This document shows positions 12,904 to 24,680 of a DNA stretch of 64,000 nt, one piece after another. Where the stretch lies: the NCBI RefSeq assembly GCF_051401765.1, contig NW_027480440.1, forward strand, positions 1,364,001-1,428,000, read 5' to 3'. This stretch comes from Calliopsis andreniformis (Eukaryota > Arthropoda > Insecta > Hymenoptera > Andrenidae). A program made the translations under genes and the position numbers. Within the stretch, counting starts at the first letter, position 1. Each line of letters starts with the position of its first letter. The notes under the pieces are model-generated. The model was not told the DNA's origin, did no database searches, and saw only the letters and a list, made by a program, of their open reading frames with translations.

Positions 12904-13015
12904 ATAGAATATCCTGAATTCTCAGGATTCTATACTCATTCCACAATACTCAATCATCAAATCTCAATCCTCAATCATCAATCCTCAACACTCAATCCTC
13001 AAACATCTGTCCTCA
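12904..13015 (+). repeat. 112-bp divergent block, subtype D (reference copy)
   Basis: Sixteen heptamers from ATAGAAT to GTCCTCA, distinguished by GGATTCT at heptamer 4 and AACATCT at heptamer 15. It has the EcoRI site common to A and C. Other copies start at 20,051, 23,421, 39,561, 45,331 (truncated), 47,768, 54,393, 60,860 and 63,416. From 39 kb onward each D copy lies exactly 622 bp after the start of a C block. Confidence 0.9.
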
Positions 13016-13202
13016 TTCTTCAATCCTCAATCCTCAATCCTCAATCCCCTAACGTCAACCCTCAATCCTCTATCCTCCGTCCTCAGTCTTCAATCCTCAA
13101 TACTCAATCTCCAATCCCCAGTCCTCAATCCTCAATCACCAATCCTCAATCCTGAATCTTCAATCCTCAATCACCAATACTCAAACTTCAATCCTCAATA
13201 CT

Positions 13203-14874
13203 CAATCTTCAATCCTCAATCCTCAATTCTCAATTCTCAATTCTCAATCCTCAATCCGCAATCCTCAATCGTCAATCCTCAATCCCCAATACTCAATCTT
13301 CCGTCCTCAATCCTCAATCCTCAATCCTCAATCGTCAATCCTCAATCCCCAATCCTCTATCCTCAATCCTCAATCCTCAATCCTTAATCCTCAATCCTCA
13401 ATCCTCAATCTTCAATCCCCAATACTCAATCTTCAATCCTCAATCCTCTATCCCCAGTCCTAAATCTTCAATCATCAATGCTCAATAATCAGTCCTCAAT
13501 CCTCAGTCCTCAATCCTCAATCCTCAATCCTCAATTCTCAATACTCAATAGAATATCCTGAATTCTCAGTTTTCACGACTCAATCCTCAATCTTCAATAT
13601 TCAAGTCTCCATCCACGAACATCAATTCTCATCACTCAACCCTCAACACTCAGTCCTCAATCTTGAATCCTCAATCCTCAATCTTCAATCCTCAATACTC
13701 AGTCTTCAATCCTCAATCCTCAATCCTCAATCGTCAGTCCTCAATCCGCAATCATCAATCCTCAATCTTGAATACTCATTCCTCAATCCTCAATCCTCAA
13801 TCCTCAATCCTCAATCTTCAATCCTCAACACTCAAACCTCAATCTTCAATCCTCAATACTCAATCCTCAATCCTCAATACTCAACCATCAATCCTCAATC
13901 CTCAATACTCAACAGAATATCCTGAATTCTCAGTATTCAATACTCAAACCTCAATCCTCAACCCTCAGCCCTCATCCTCCATCCTCAATCCTCAATCCTC
14001 AATCCTCAATAGTCAATCTCCAATCCTAGATCCTCAATCCCCAATCCTCAATCCTTAATCCTCAATCTTCAATCCTCAATCCTCAATCCTCAATCTTCAA
14101 TACTCAATCCTCAATCCTCAATCCTCAATCCTCAATACTCAATCTTCAATCCTCAATCCTCAATCCTCAATCCTCAATCCTCAATTCTCAATCCTCAACC
14201 CTCAGTCCCCGTCCTCAATCCTCATCCCTCAATCCTCAATCCTCAATCCTCAATCCTCAATCCTCAATCCTCAATGATGAATACTCAATCTTCAATCCTC
14301 AATCCTCAATCCCTGATCGTCAATCCTCAGTACTCAATCTTCAATCCTCAATCTCCTATCCTCAATCCTCAAGCGTCAATCCTCAATCCTCAATCCTCAA
14401 CCCTCAATCCCCAGTCCTCAATCTTCAATCCTCAATCCCCAATCCTCAATCCTCAATTCTCTATCCTCAACCCTCAGTCCCCGTCCTCAATCCTCATCCC
14501 TCAATCCTCAATCCTCAATCCTCAATCCTCAATCCTCAATGATGAATACTCAATCTTCAATCCTCAATCCTCAATCCCTGATCGTCAATCCTCAGTCCTC
14601 AATCTTCAATCCTCAATCTCCTATCCTCAATCCTCAAGAGTCAATCCTCAATCCTCAATCCTCGACCCTCAATCCCCAGTCCTCAAACCTCAGTCCTGAA
14701 ACCTCAATCCTGAATTCTCAATTTTCAGCCCTCAGTCCTCTGCAATCAATTGTCAATCATCAATCATCAATAGAATATCCTTAATTCACAGTACTCAATA
14801 CTCAATCCTCAATCTTCAATCTTCAAATATCAATCCACAAACATCAATTCTCAGCCCTCAACACTCAACACTCA
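13203..14874 (+). repeat. 3,363-bp sub-unit P2, truncated
   Basis: Matches the first half of P1 at an offset of 3,363 bp, up to 14,874. It then switches, inside a shared three-heptamer stretch, to the sequence that opens the 7,147-bp unit. A private substitution (A at 14,766 where P1 and P4 have C at 11,403 and 21,920) marks this copy. Confidence 0.87.
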
Positions 14875-17800
14875 GTCCTCAATCTTCAATCCTCAATCTC
14901 CTATCCTCAATCCTCAAGCGTCAATCCTCAATCCTCAATCCTCAACCCTCAATCCTCAGTCCTCAAACCTCAATCCTGAAACCTCAATCCTGAATTCTCA
15001 ATCTTCAGCACTTAGTCCTCAGCAATCAATGGTCAGTCACCAATCCTCAATAGAATATCCTCAATTCACAGTTTTCAATACTCTATCCTCAATCTTCAAT
15101 CTTCAAATATCAATCCACAAACATCAATTCTCATCCTCAATTCTCAATGCTCAATCCTCAATCCTCAATTCTCAATCATCAATCCTCAATAATCAATCTC
15201 CAATCCTAGATCCTGAATCCCCAATCCTCAATCCTTAACCCTCAATCTTCAATCCTCAATCCCCAGTCCTCAATCTTCATTCGACAATCCTTAATCCTCA
15301 ATCCTCAATCCTCAGTCCTGAGTCCTCAACCTTCAATCCTCAATACTCAATCTCCAATCCTCAATCCTCAATCCTCAATCTTCAATCCTCAATACCCAAT
15401 CCTCAACCTTCAATCCTCAATCCTCAATTCTCAATCCTCAATCCTCAGTCCTCAGACTTCAAACCTCAATCCTCAACCCTCAGCCCTCATCGTCAGTCCT
15501 CAAACCTCAATCCTCAATCCTCAATCGTCAATACTCAATCCTCAATCTTCAATCCTCAATACTCAATCTTCAATCCTCAATCCTCAATCCTCAATACTCA
15601 ATATTCAATCCTCAATACCCAATTTTCAATACTCAATCCGCAATCATCATACCGCAATCCTCAATCCTCAGTCATCAATCCTCAATCTCCAATACTCAAT
15701 GGTCAATCCTCAGTCCTCAATACTCAATCGTCAATCCTCAGTCCTCAATCCTCAATCCTCAATCCTCGTACCTCAAACCTCAATCCTCAATCCTCAATCC
15801 TCATTCTTCAATCCTCAATACCCAATCCTCAATCTTCAATCCTCAATCCTCAATCCTCAATTCTCAATCCCCAATCCTCAGTCCTCAGTCCTCAAACCTC
15901 AATCCTCAATCCTCAATCCTCAATCCTCAATACTCATTCCTCAAACCTCAATCCTCAAACCTCAGTCCTCATCCTCAATGCTCAATCCTCAATCCTCAAT
16001 CCTCAATCTTCAATCCTCAATCCTCAATCCTCAATTCTCAATCCTCAGCCCTCAGACCTCAGACCTCAGACCTCAAACCTCAATCCTCAACCCTCAGCCC
16101 TCATCGTCAATCCACAAACCTCAATCCTCAATCCTCAATCGTCAATCCTCAATCCTCAATCATCAATCCTCAATACTCAATCTTCAATCCTCAATCCTCA
16201 ATCCTCAGTCCTCATCCTCAATTCTCCATCTCAATCCTCAATCCTTAACCCTCAATCTTCAATCCTCAATAATCAATATCCAATCCTAGATCCCCAATCC
16301 CCAATCCTCAATCCTTACTCCTCAATCTTCAATCCTCAATCCCCAGTCCCCAATCTTCAACCCTCAATGCTCAATCCTCAATCCTCAATCCTCAATCCTC
16401 AATCCTCAGACCCCAATCCCCAATCCTCAATCCTCAATCCTCATTCTTCAATCCTCAATACCCAATCCTCAATCTTCAATCCTCAATCCTCAATTCTCAA
16501 TCCTCAATCCTCAGTCCTCAGACTTCAAACCTCAATCCTCAACCCTCAGCCCTCATCCTCAGTCCTCAAACCTCAATCCTCAATCCTCAATCGTCAATCC
16601 TCAATCCTCAATCTTCAATCCTCAATACTCAATCTTCAATCCTCAATCCTCAATCCTCAATCCTCAATATTCAATCCTCAATACCCAATTTTCAATACCC
16701 AATCCGCAATCATCATACCGCAATCCTCAATCCTCAGTCATCAATCCTCAATCTTCAATACTCAATGGTCAATCCTCAGTCCTCAATACTCAATCGTCAA
16801 TCCTCAGTCCTCAATCCTCAATCCTAAATCCTCGTACCTCAAACCTCAATACTCAATAGAATATCCTGAATTCTCAGTTTTCACGACTCAATCCTCAATC
16901 TTCAATATTCAAGTCTCCATCCACGAACATCAATTCTCATCACTCAACCCTCAACACTCAGTCCTCAATCTTCAATCCTCAATCCTCAATACTCAATCTT
17001 CAATTCTCAATCCTCAATTCTCAATTCTCAATCCTCAATCCTCAATCCTCAATCGTCAATCCTCAATCCCCAATACTCAATCTTCCGTCCTCAATCCTCA
17101 ACCCTCAATCCTCAATCGTCAATCCTCAATCCCCAATCCTCTATCCTCAATCCTCAACCCTCAATCCTTAATCCTCAATCCTCAATCCTCAATCTTCAAT
17201 CCCCAATACTCAATCTTCAATCCTCAATCCTCTATCCCCAGTCCTAAATCTTCAATCGTCAATGCTCAATAATCAGTCCTCAATCCTCAGTCCTCAATCC
17301 TCAATCCTCAATCCTCAATTCTCAATACTCAATAGAATATCCTGAATTCTCAGTTTTCACGACTCAATCCTCAATCTTCAATATTCAAGTCTCCATCCAC
17401 GAACATCAATTCTCATCACGCAACCCTCAACACTCAGTCCTCAATCCTGAATCCTCAATCCTCAATCTTCAATCCTCAATACTCAGTCTTCAATCCTCAA
17501 TCCTCAATCCTCAATCGTCAGTCCTCAATCCGCAATCATCAATCCTCAATCTTGAATACTCATTCCTCAATCCTCAATCCTCAATCCTCAATCCTCAATC
17601 TTCAATCCTCAACACTCAAACCTCAATCTTCAATCCTCAATACTCAATCCTCAATCCTCAATACTCAACCATCAATCCTCAATCCTCAATACTCAACAGA
17701 ATATCCTGAATTCTCAGTATTCAATACTCAAACCTCAATCCTCAACCCTCAGCCCTCATCCTCCATCCTCAATCCTCAATCCTCAATCCTCAATAGTCAA

Positions 17801-20800
17801 TCTCCAATCCTAGATCCTCAATCCCCAATCCTCAATCCTTAATCCTCAATCTTCAATCCTCAATCCTCAATCCTCAATCTTCAATACTCAATCCTCAATC
17901 CTCAATCCTCAATCCTCAATACTCAATCTTCAATCCTCAATCCTCAATCCTCAATCCTCAATCCTTAATTCTCAATCCTCAACCCTCAGTCCCCGTCCTC
18001 AATCCTCATCCCTCAATCCTCAATCCTCAATCCTCAATCCTCAATCCTCAATCCTCAATGATGAATACTCAATCTTCAATCCTCAATCCTCAATCCCTGA
18101 TCGTCAATCCTCAGTACTCAATCTTCAATCCTCAATCTCCTATCCTCAATCCTCAAGCGTCAATCCTCAATCCTCAATCCTCAACCCTCAATCCCCAGTC
18201 CTCAATCTTCAATCCTCAATCCCCAATCCTCAATCCTCAATTCTCTATCCTCAACCCTCAGTCCCCGTCCTCAATCCTCATCCCTCAATCCTCAATCCTC
18301 AATCCTCAATCCTCAATCCTCAATGATGAATACTCAATCTTCAATCCTCAATCCTCAATCCCTGATCGTCAATCCTCAGTCCTCAATCTTCAATCCTCAA
18401 TCTCCTATCCTCAATCCTCAAGAGTCAATCCTCAATCCTCAATCCTCGACCCTCAATCCCCAGTCCTCAAACCTCAGTCCTGAAACCTCAATCCTGAATT
18501 CTCAATTTTCAGCCCTCAGTCCTCTGCAATCAATTGTCAATCATCAATCCTCAATAGAATATCCTTAATTCACAGTACTCAATACTCAATCCTCAATCTT
18601 CAATCTTCAAATATCAATCCACAAACATCAATTCTCAGCCCTCAACACTCAACACTCAGTCCTCAATCTTCAATCCTCAAACCTCAATCCTGAGTATTCA
18701 ATCCTGAATACGCAATCTTCAATCCACAATCCTCAATACTCAATCCTCAATCGTCAATCCTCACTACTCAATCCTCAATCTTCAATCCTCAATACTCAAT
18801 CTTCAATCCTCAATCTTCAATCCTCAATCCTCAGTCCTCAATCCTCAATATTCAACAAACAACCCTCAACCATCAATCCTCATTACTCAGCCATCAATCC
18901 TCAATTTTCAGTACTCAATAGAATATCCTGAATTCTCAGTTTTCAATACTCAATCCTCAATCTTCAATCTTCAAGTCTCCATCCACAAACATCAATTCTC
19001 ATCACTCAACCCTGAACACTCAGTCCTGAATCTACAATGCTCAATCCTCAATCCTCAATCTTCAATCCTCAGTACTCAATCTTCAATCCTCAATCCTCAA
19101 TCCTCAATCCTCAATCCTCAATCCTCAGTCATGAATGCTCAATCTTCAATACTCAATCCTCAATCCTCAATCCTCAATCCTCAATCTTCAATCCTCAATC
19201 CTCATTCCTCAGTCCTCAATCCTCAACGCTCAGTCCTCATCCTCAATTCTCGATTCTCTATCCTCAGTCCTCAATTATCAATCTTCAATCCTCAATATTC
19301 AACACACAACACTCAGCCATCAATTCTCAATACACAACCATCAATCCTCAAATCTCTATACTCAATAGAATATCCAGAATTCTCATGGTTCAATACTCAA
19401 TCCACAATATTCAATAATCAAATCCCAATCCTCAAACATCAATTCTCAACACTCAATCCTCAACACTCAGTCCTCTCTCTTCAATCCTCCATCCTCAATC
19501 CTCTATCCTCAAGCGTCAATCCTGAATCCTCAATCCTCATCCCTCAATCCTCAGAGCTCAAACCGCAATTCCGAATCCTCAATCCTGAATGCTCAATCTT
19601 CATCCCACAATCCGCAACAATCAGTTGCCAATTCTCAATGCTCAATAGAATATCATCAATTCACAGTTTTCAATACGCAATCCCCAATCTTCAATCTTCA
19701 AATCTCACTCCACAAACATCAACTCTCATCACTCTACCCTCAACACTCAGTCCTCAATCTTCAATCCTCAATCCTCAATCCTCAAACTTCAATCCTCAAT
19801 ACTCAATCTTCAATCCTCAATCCTCAATTCTCAATCCTCAATCCTCAATCCTCAATCGTCAATCCTCAATCCCCAATCCTCAATCTTCAGTCCTCAATCC
19901 TCAATCCTCAATCCCCAATCTTCAGTCCTCAATCCCCAATCCTCAATCCTCAATCCTCAATCCTCAATCCTCAAACCTCAATATTCTACACACAACCCTC
20001 AACCATCAATCCTCAATACTCAACTATCAATCCTCAGTTTTCAATACTCTATAGAATATCCTGAATTCTCAGGATTCTATACTCATTCCACAATACTCAA
20101 TCATCAAATCTCAATCCTCAATCATCAATCCTCAACACTCAATCCTCAAACATCTGTCCTCATTCTTCAATCCTCAATCCTCAATCCTCAATCCCCTAAC
20201 GTCAACCCTCAATCCTCTATCCTCCGTCCTCAGTCTTCAATCCTCAATACTCAATCTCCAATCCCCAGTCCTCAATCCTCAATCACCAATCCTCAATCCT
20301 GAATCTTCAATCCTCAATCACCAATACTCAAACTTCAATCCTCAATACTCAATCTTCAATCCTCAATCCTCAATTCTCAATTCTCAATTCTCAATCCTCA
20401 ATCCGCAATCCTCAATCGTCAATCCTCAATCCCCAATACTCAATCTTCCGTCCTCAATCCTCAATCCTCAATCCTCAATCGTCAATCCTCAATCCCCAAT
20501 CCTCTATCCTCAATCCTCAATCCTCAATCCTTAATCCTCAATCCTCAATCCTCAATCTTCAATCCCCAATACTCAATCTTCAATCCTCAATCCTCTATCC
20601 CCAGTCCTAAATCTTCAATCATCAATGCTCAATAATCAGTCCTCAATCCTCAGTCCTCAATCCTCAATCCTCAATCCTCAATTCTCAATACTCAATAGAA
20701 TATCCTGAATTCTCAGTTTTCACGACTCAATCCTCAATCTTCAATATTCAAGTCTCCATCCACGAACATCAATTCTCATCACTCAACCCTCAACACTCAG

Positions 20801-22028
20801 TCCTCAATCCTGAATCCTCAATCCTCAATCTTCAATCCTCAATACTCAGTCTTCAATCCTCAATCCTCAATCCTCAATCGTCAGTCCTCAATCCGCAATC
20901 ATCAATCCTCAATCTTGAATACTCATTCCTCAATCCTCAATCCTCAATCCTCAATCCTCAATCTTCAATCCTCAACACTCAAACCTCAATCTTCAATCCT
21001 CAATACTCAATCCTCAATCCTCAATACTCAACCATCAATCCTCAATCCTCAATACTCAACAGAATATCCTGAATTCTCAGTATTCAATACTCAAACCTCA
21101 ATCCTCAACCCTCAGCCCTCATCCTCCATCCTCAATCCTCAATCCTCAATCCTCAATAGTCAATCTCCAATCCTAGATCCTCAATCCCCAATCCTCAATC
21201 CTTAATCCTCAATCTTCAATCCTCAATCCTCAATCCTCAATCTTCAATACTCAATCCTCAATCCTCAATCCTCAATCCTCAATCCTCAATACTCAATCTT
21301 CAATCCTCAATCCTCAATCCTCAATCCTCAATCCTCAATTCTCAATCCTCAACCCTCAGTCCCCGTCCTCAATCCTCATCCCTCAATCCTCAATCCTCAA
21401 TCCTCAATCCTCAATCCTCAATCCTCAATGATGAATACTCAATCTTCAATCCTCAATCCTCAATCCCTGATCGTCAATCCTCAGTACTCAATCTTCAATC
21501 CTCAATCTCCTATCCTCAATCCTCAAGCGTCAATCCTCAATCCTCAATCCTCAACCCTCAATCCCCAGTCCTCAATCTTCAATCCTCAATCCCCAATCCT
21601 CAATCCTCAATTCTCTATCCTCAACCCTCAGTCCCCGTCCTCAATCCTCATCCCTCAATCCTCAATCCTCAATCCTCAATCCTCAATCCTCAATGATGAA
21701 TACTCAATCTTCAATCCTCAATCCTCAATCCCTGATCGTCAATCCTCAGTCCTCAATCTTCAATCCTCAATCTCCTATCCTCAATCCTCAAGAGTCAATC
21801 CTCAATCCTCAATCCTCGACCCTCAATCCCCAGTCCTCAAACCTCAGTCCTGAAACCTCAATCCTGAATTCTCAATTTTCAGCCCTCAGTCCTCTGCAAT
21901 CAATTGTCAATCATCAATCCTCAATAGAATATCCTTAATTCACAGTACTCAATACTCAATCCTCAATCTTCAATCTTCAAATATCAATCCACAAACATCA
22001 ATTCTCAGCCCTCAACACTCAACACTCA
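14875..22028 (+). repeat. 7,147-bp higher-order unit, copy 2
   Basis: Near-identical second copy of 7,728-14,874, directly adjacent to it. It has gained one heptamer near its right end: the B block at 21,924 lies 7,154 bp after its partner at 14,770, while landmarks to the left are at 7,147. At its right end it does not restart the unit as copy 1 did, but continues through the P sub-unit. Confidence 0.92.
16987..20349 (+). repeat. 3,363-bp sub-unit P3
   Basis: The copy of P1 carried by the second 7,147-bp unit. It matches P1 at 7,147 bp spacing and P4 at 3,363-3,370 bp. It shares with P4 the base that makes GTCCTCA follow ATCCTCA at 18,841, where P1 has ATCCCCA (C at 11,694). P3 and P4 therefore look more closely related to each other than P4 is to P1 at that site. 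Confidence 0.87.
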
Positions 22029-23719
22029 GTCCTCAATCTTCAATCCTCAAACCTCAATCCTGAGTATTCAATCCTGAATACGCAATCTTCAATCCACAAT
22101 CCTCAATACTCAATCCTCAATCGTCAATCCTCACTACTCAATCCTCAATCTTCAATCCTCAATACTCAATCTTCAATCCTCAATCTTCAATCCTCAATCC
22201 TCAGTCCTCAATCCTCAATATTCAACAAACAACCCTCAACCATCAATCCTCATTACTCAGCCATCAATCCTCAATTTTCAGTACTCAATAGAATATCCTG
22301 AATTCTCAGTTTTCAATACTCAATCCTCAATCTTCAATCTTCAAGTCTCCATCCACAAACATCAATTCTCATCACTCAACCCTGAACACTCAGTCCTGAA
22401 TCTACAATGCTCAATCCTCAATCCTCAATCTTCAATCCTCAGTACTCAATCTTCAATCCTCAATCCTCAATCCTCAATCCTCAATCCTCAATCCTCAGTC
22501 ATGAATGCTCAATCTTCAATACTCAATCCTCAATCCTCAATCCTCAATCCTCAATCTTCAATCCTCAATCCTCATTCCTCAGTCCTCAATCCTCAACGCT
22601 CAGTCCTCATCCTCAATTCTCGATTCTCTATCCTCAGTCCTCAATTATCAATCTTCAATCCTCAATATTCAACACACAACACTCAGCCATCAATTCTCAA
22701 TACACAACCATCAATCCTCAAATCTCTATACTCAATAGAATATCCAGAATTCTCATGGTTCAATACTCAATCCACAATATTCAATAATCAAATCCCAATC
22801 CTCAAACATCAATTCTCAACACTCAATCCTCAACACTCAGTCCTCTCTCTTCAATCCTCCATCCTCAATCCTCTATCCTCAAGCGTCAATCCTGAATCCT
22901 CAATCCTCATCCCTCAATCCTCAGAGCTCAAACCGCAATTCCGAATCCTCAATCCTGAATGCTCAATCTTCATCCCTCAATCCGCAACAATCAGTTGCCA
23001 ATTCTCAATGCTCAATAGAATATCATCAATTCACAGTTTTCAATACGCAATCCCCAATCTTCAATCTTCAAATCTCACTCCACAAACATCAACTCTCATC
23101 ACTCTACCCTCAACACTCAGTCCTCAATCTTCAATCCTCAATCCTCAATCCTCAAACTTCAATCCTCAATACTCAATCTTCAATCCTCAATCCTCAATTC
23201 TCAATCCTCAATCCTCAATCCTCAATCGTCAATCCTCAATCCCCAATCCTCAATCTTCAGTCCTCAATCCTCAATCCTCAATCCCCAATCTTCAGTCCTC
23301 AATCCCCAATCCTCAATCCTCAATCCTCAATCCTCAATCCTCAAACCTCAATATTCTACACACAACCCTCAACCATCAATCCTCAATACTCAACTATCAA
23401 TCCTCAGTTTTCAATACTCTATAGAATATCCTGAATTCTCAGGATTCTATACTCATTCCACAATACTCAATCATCAAATCTCAATCCTCAATCATCAATC
23501 CTCAACACTCAATCCTCAAACATCTGTCCTCATTCTTCAATCCTCAATCCTCAATCCTCAATCCCCTAACGTCAACCCTCAATCCTCTATCCTCCGTCCT
23601 CAGTCTTCAATCCTCAATACTCAATCTCCAATCCCCAGTCCTCAATCCTCAATCACCAATCCTCAATCCTGAATCTTCAATCCTCAATCACCAATACTCA
23701 AACTTCAATCCTCAATACT
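20350..23719 (+). repeat. 3,370-bp sub-unit P4
   Basis: Matches P3 with an offset that grows from 3,363 to 3,370 bp between about 20.9 and 21.4 kb. One heptamer has been added, in the consensus run near 21,250-21,290, which is one unit longer than in P3. It contains the full order of blocks seen in P1. Confidence 0.87.
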
Positions 23720-24680
23720 CAATCTTCAATCCTCAATCCTCAATTCTCAATTCTCAATTCTCAATCCTCAATCCGCAATCCTCAATCGTCAATCCTCAAT
23801 CCCCAATACTCAATCTTCCGTCCTCAATCCTCAATCCTCAATCCTCAATCGTCAATCCTCAATCCCCAATCCTCTATCCTCAATCCTCAATCCTCAATCC
23901 TTAATCCTCAATCCTCAATCCTCAATCTTCAATCCCCAATACTCAATCTTCAATCCTCAATCCTCTATCCCCAGTCCTAAATCTTCAATCATCAATGCTC
24001 AATAATCAGTCCTCAATCCTCAGTCCTCAATCCTCAATCCTCAATCCTCAATCCTCAATTCTCAATACTCAATAGAATATCCTGAATTCTCAGTTTTCAC
24101 GACTCAATCCTCAATCTTCAATATTCAAGTCTCCATCCACGAACATCAATTCTCATCACTCAACCCTCAACACTCAGTCCTCAATCTTCAATCCTCAATC
24201 CTCAATACTCAATCTTCAATCCTCAATCCTCAATTCTGAATTCTCAATCCTCAATCCTCAATCCTCAATCGTCAATCCTCAATCCCCAATACTCAATCTT
24301 CCGTCCTCAATCCTCAATCCTCAATCGTCAATCCTCAATCCCCAATCCTCTATCCTCAATCCTCAATCCTCAATCCTTAATCCTCAATCCTCAATCCTCA
24401 ATCTTCAATCCCCAATACTCAATCTTCAATCCTCAATCCTCTATCCCCAGTCCTAAATCTTCAATCGTCAATGCTCAATAATCAGTCCTCAATCCTCAGT
24501 CCTCAATCCTCAATCCTCAATCCTCAATTCTCAATACTCAATAGAATATCCTGAATTCTCAGTTTTCACGACTCAATCCTCAATCTTCAATATTCAAGTC
24601 TCCATCCACGAACATCAATTCTCATCACTCAGCCCTCAACACTCAGTCCTCAATCTTCAATCCTCAATCCTCAATCCTCA
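23720..24680 (+). repeat. Truncated P5 with a tandem pair of about 476-483 bp
   Basis: A fifth start of the P sub-unit runs to about 24.18 kb and then jumps back to its own beginning. The TTCCGTCC marker appears at 23,816 and 24,299, 483 bp apart, and the A blocks at 24,072 and 24,541 are 469 bp apart. The two spacings differ by two heptamers, seen as shorter consensus runs in the second copy. The pair at 9,709 and 10,185 (476 bp) is built from the same kind of block with the same ACGACTCA signature, so this is an old duplication point used again. Confidence 0.8.

Larger units (their letters stand above)
9840..13202 (+). repeat. 3,363-bp sub-unit P1
   Basis: First full copy of the sub-unit that recurs at 13,203, 16,987, 20,350 and 23,720 (phase chosen arbitrarily). 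It contains, in order, an A block at 10,185, a shortened A block at 10,549, two GTCCCCG-containing stretches near 10,838 and 11,105, a B block at 11,407, an A block at 11,771, a C-like block at 12,218, a B block at 12,498 and a D block at 12,904. It therefore holds all four block subtypes. Confidence 0.88.
7728..14874 (+). repeat. 7,147-bp higher-order unit, copy 1
   Basis: This unit is followed directly by a second copy at 14,875-22,028. The offset is exactly 7,147 bp (1,021 heptamers) at landmarks from one end almost to the other: B block 7,903 and 15,050; A blocks 9,709 and 16,856, 10,185 and 17,332; D block 12,904 and 20,051. Substitutions are sparse, for example T at 8,724 against C at 15,871. 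Inside the unit a 3,363-bp sub-unit begins near 9,840 and starts again near 13,203, and the second is cut short at the unit boundary. Confidence 0.92.

Noticed and set aside
12218..13015. Remnant of a transposon in the diverged segments
   Set aside because: The segments stay in heptamer register throughout, have no terminal inverted repeats or target duplications, and align with the other 112-bp blocks.
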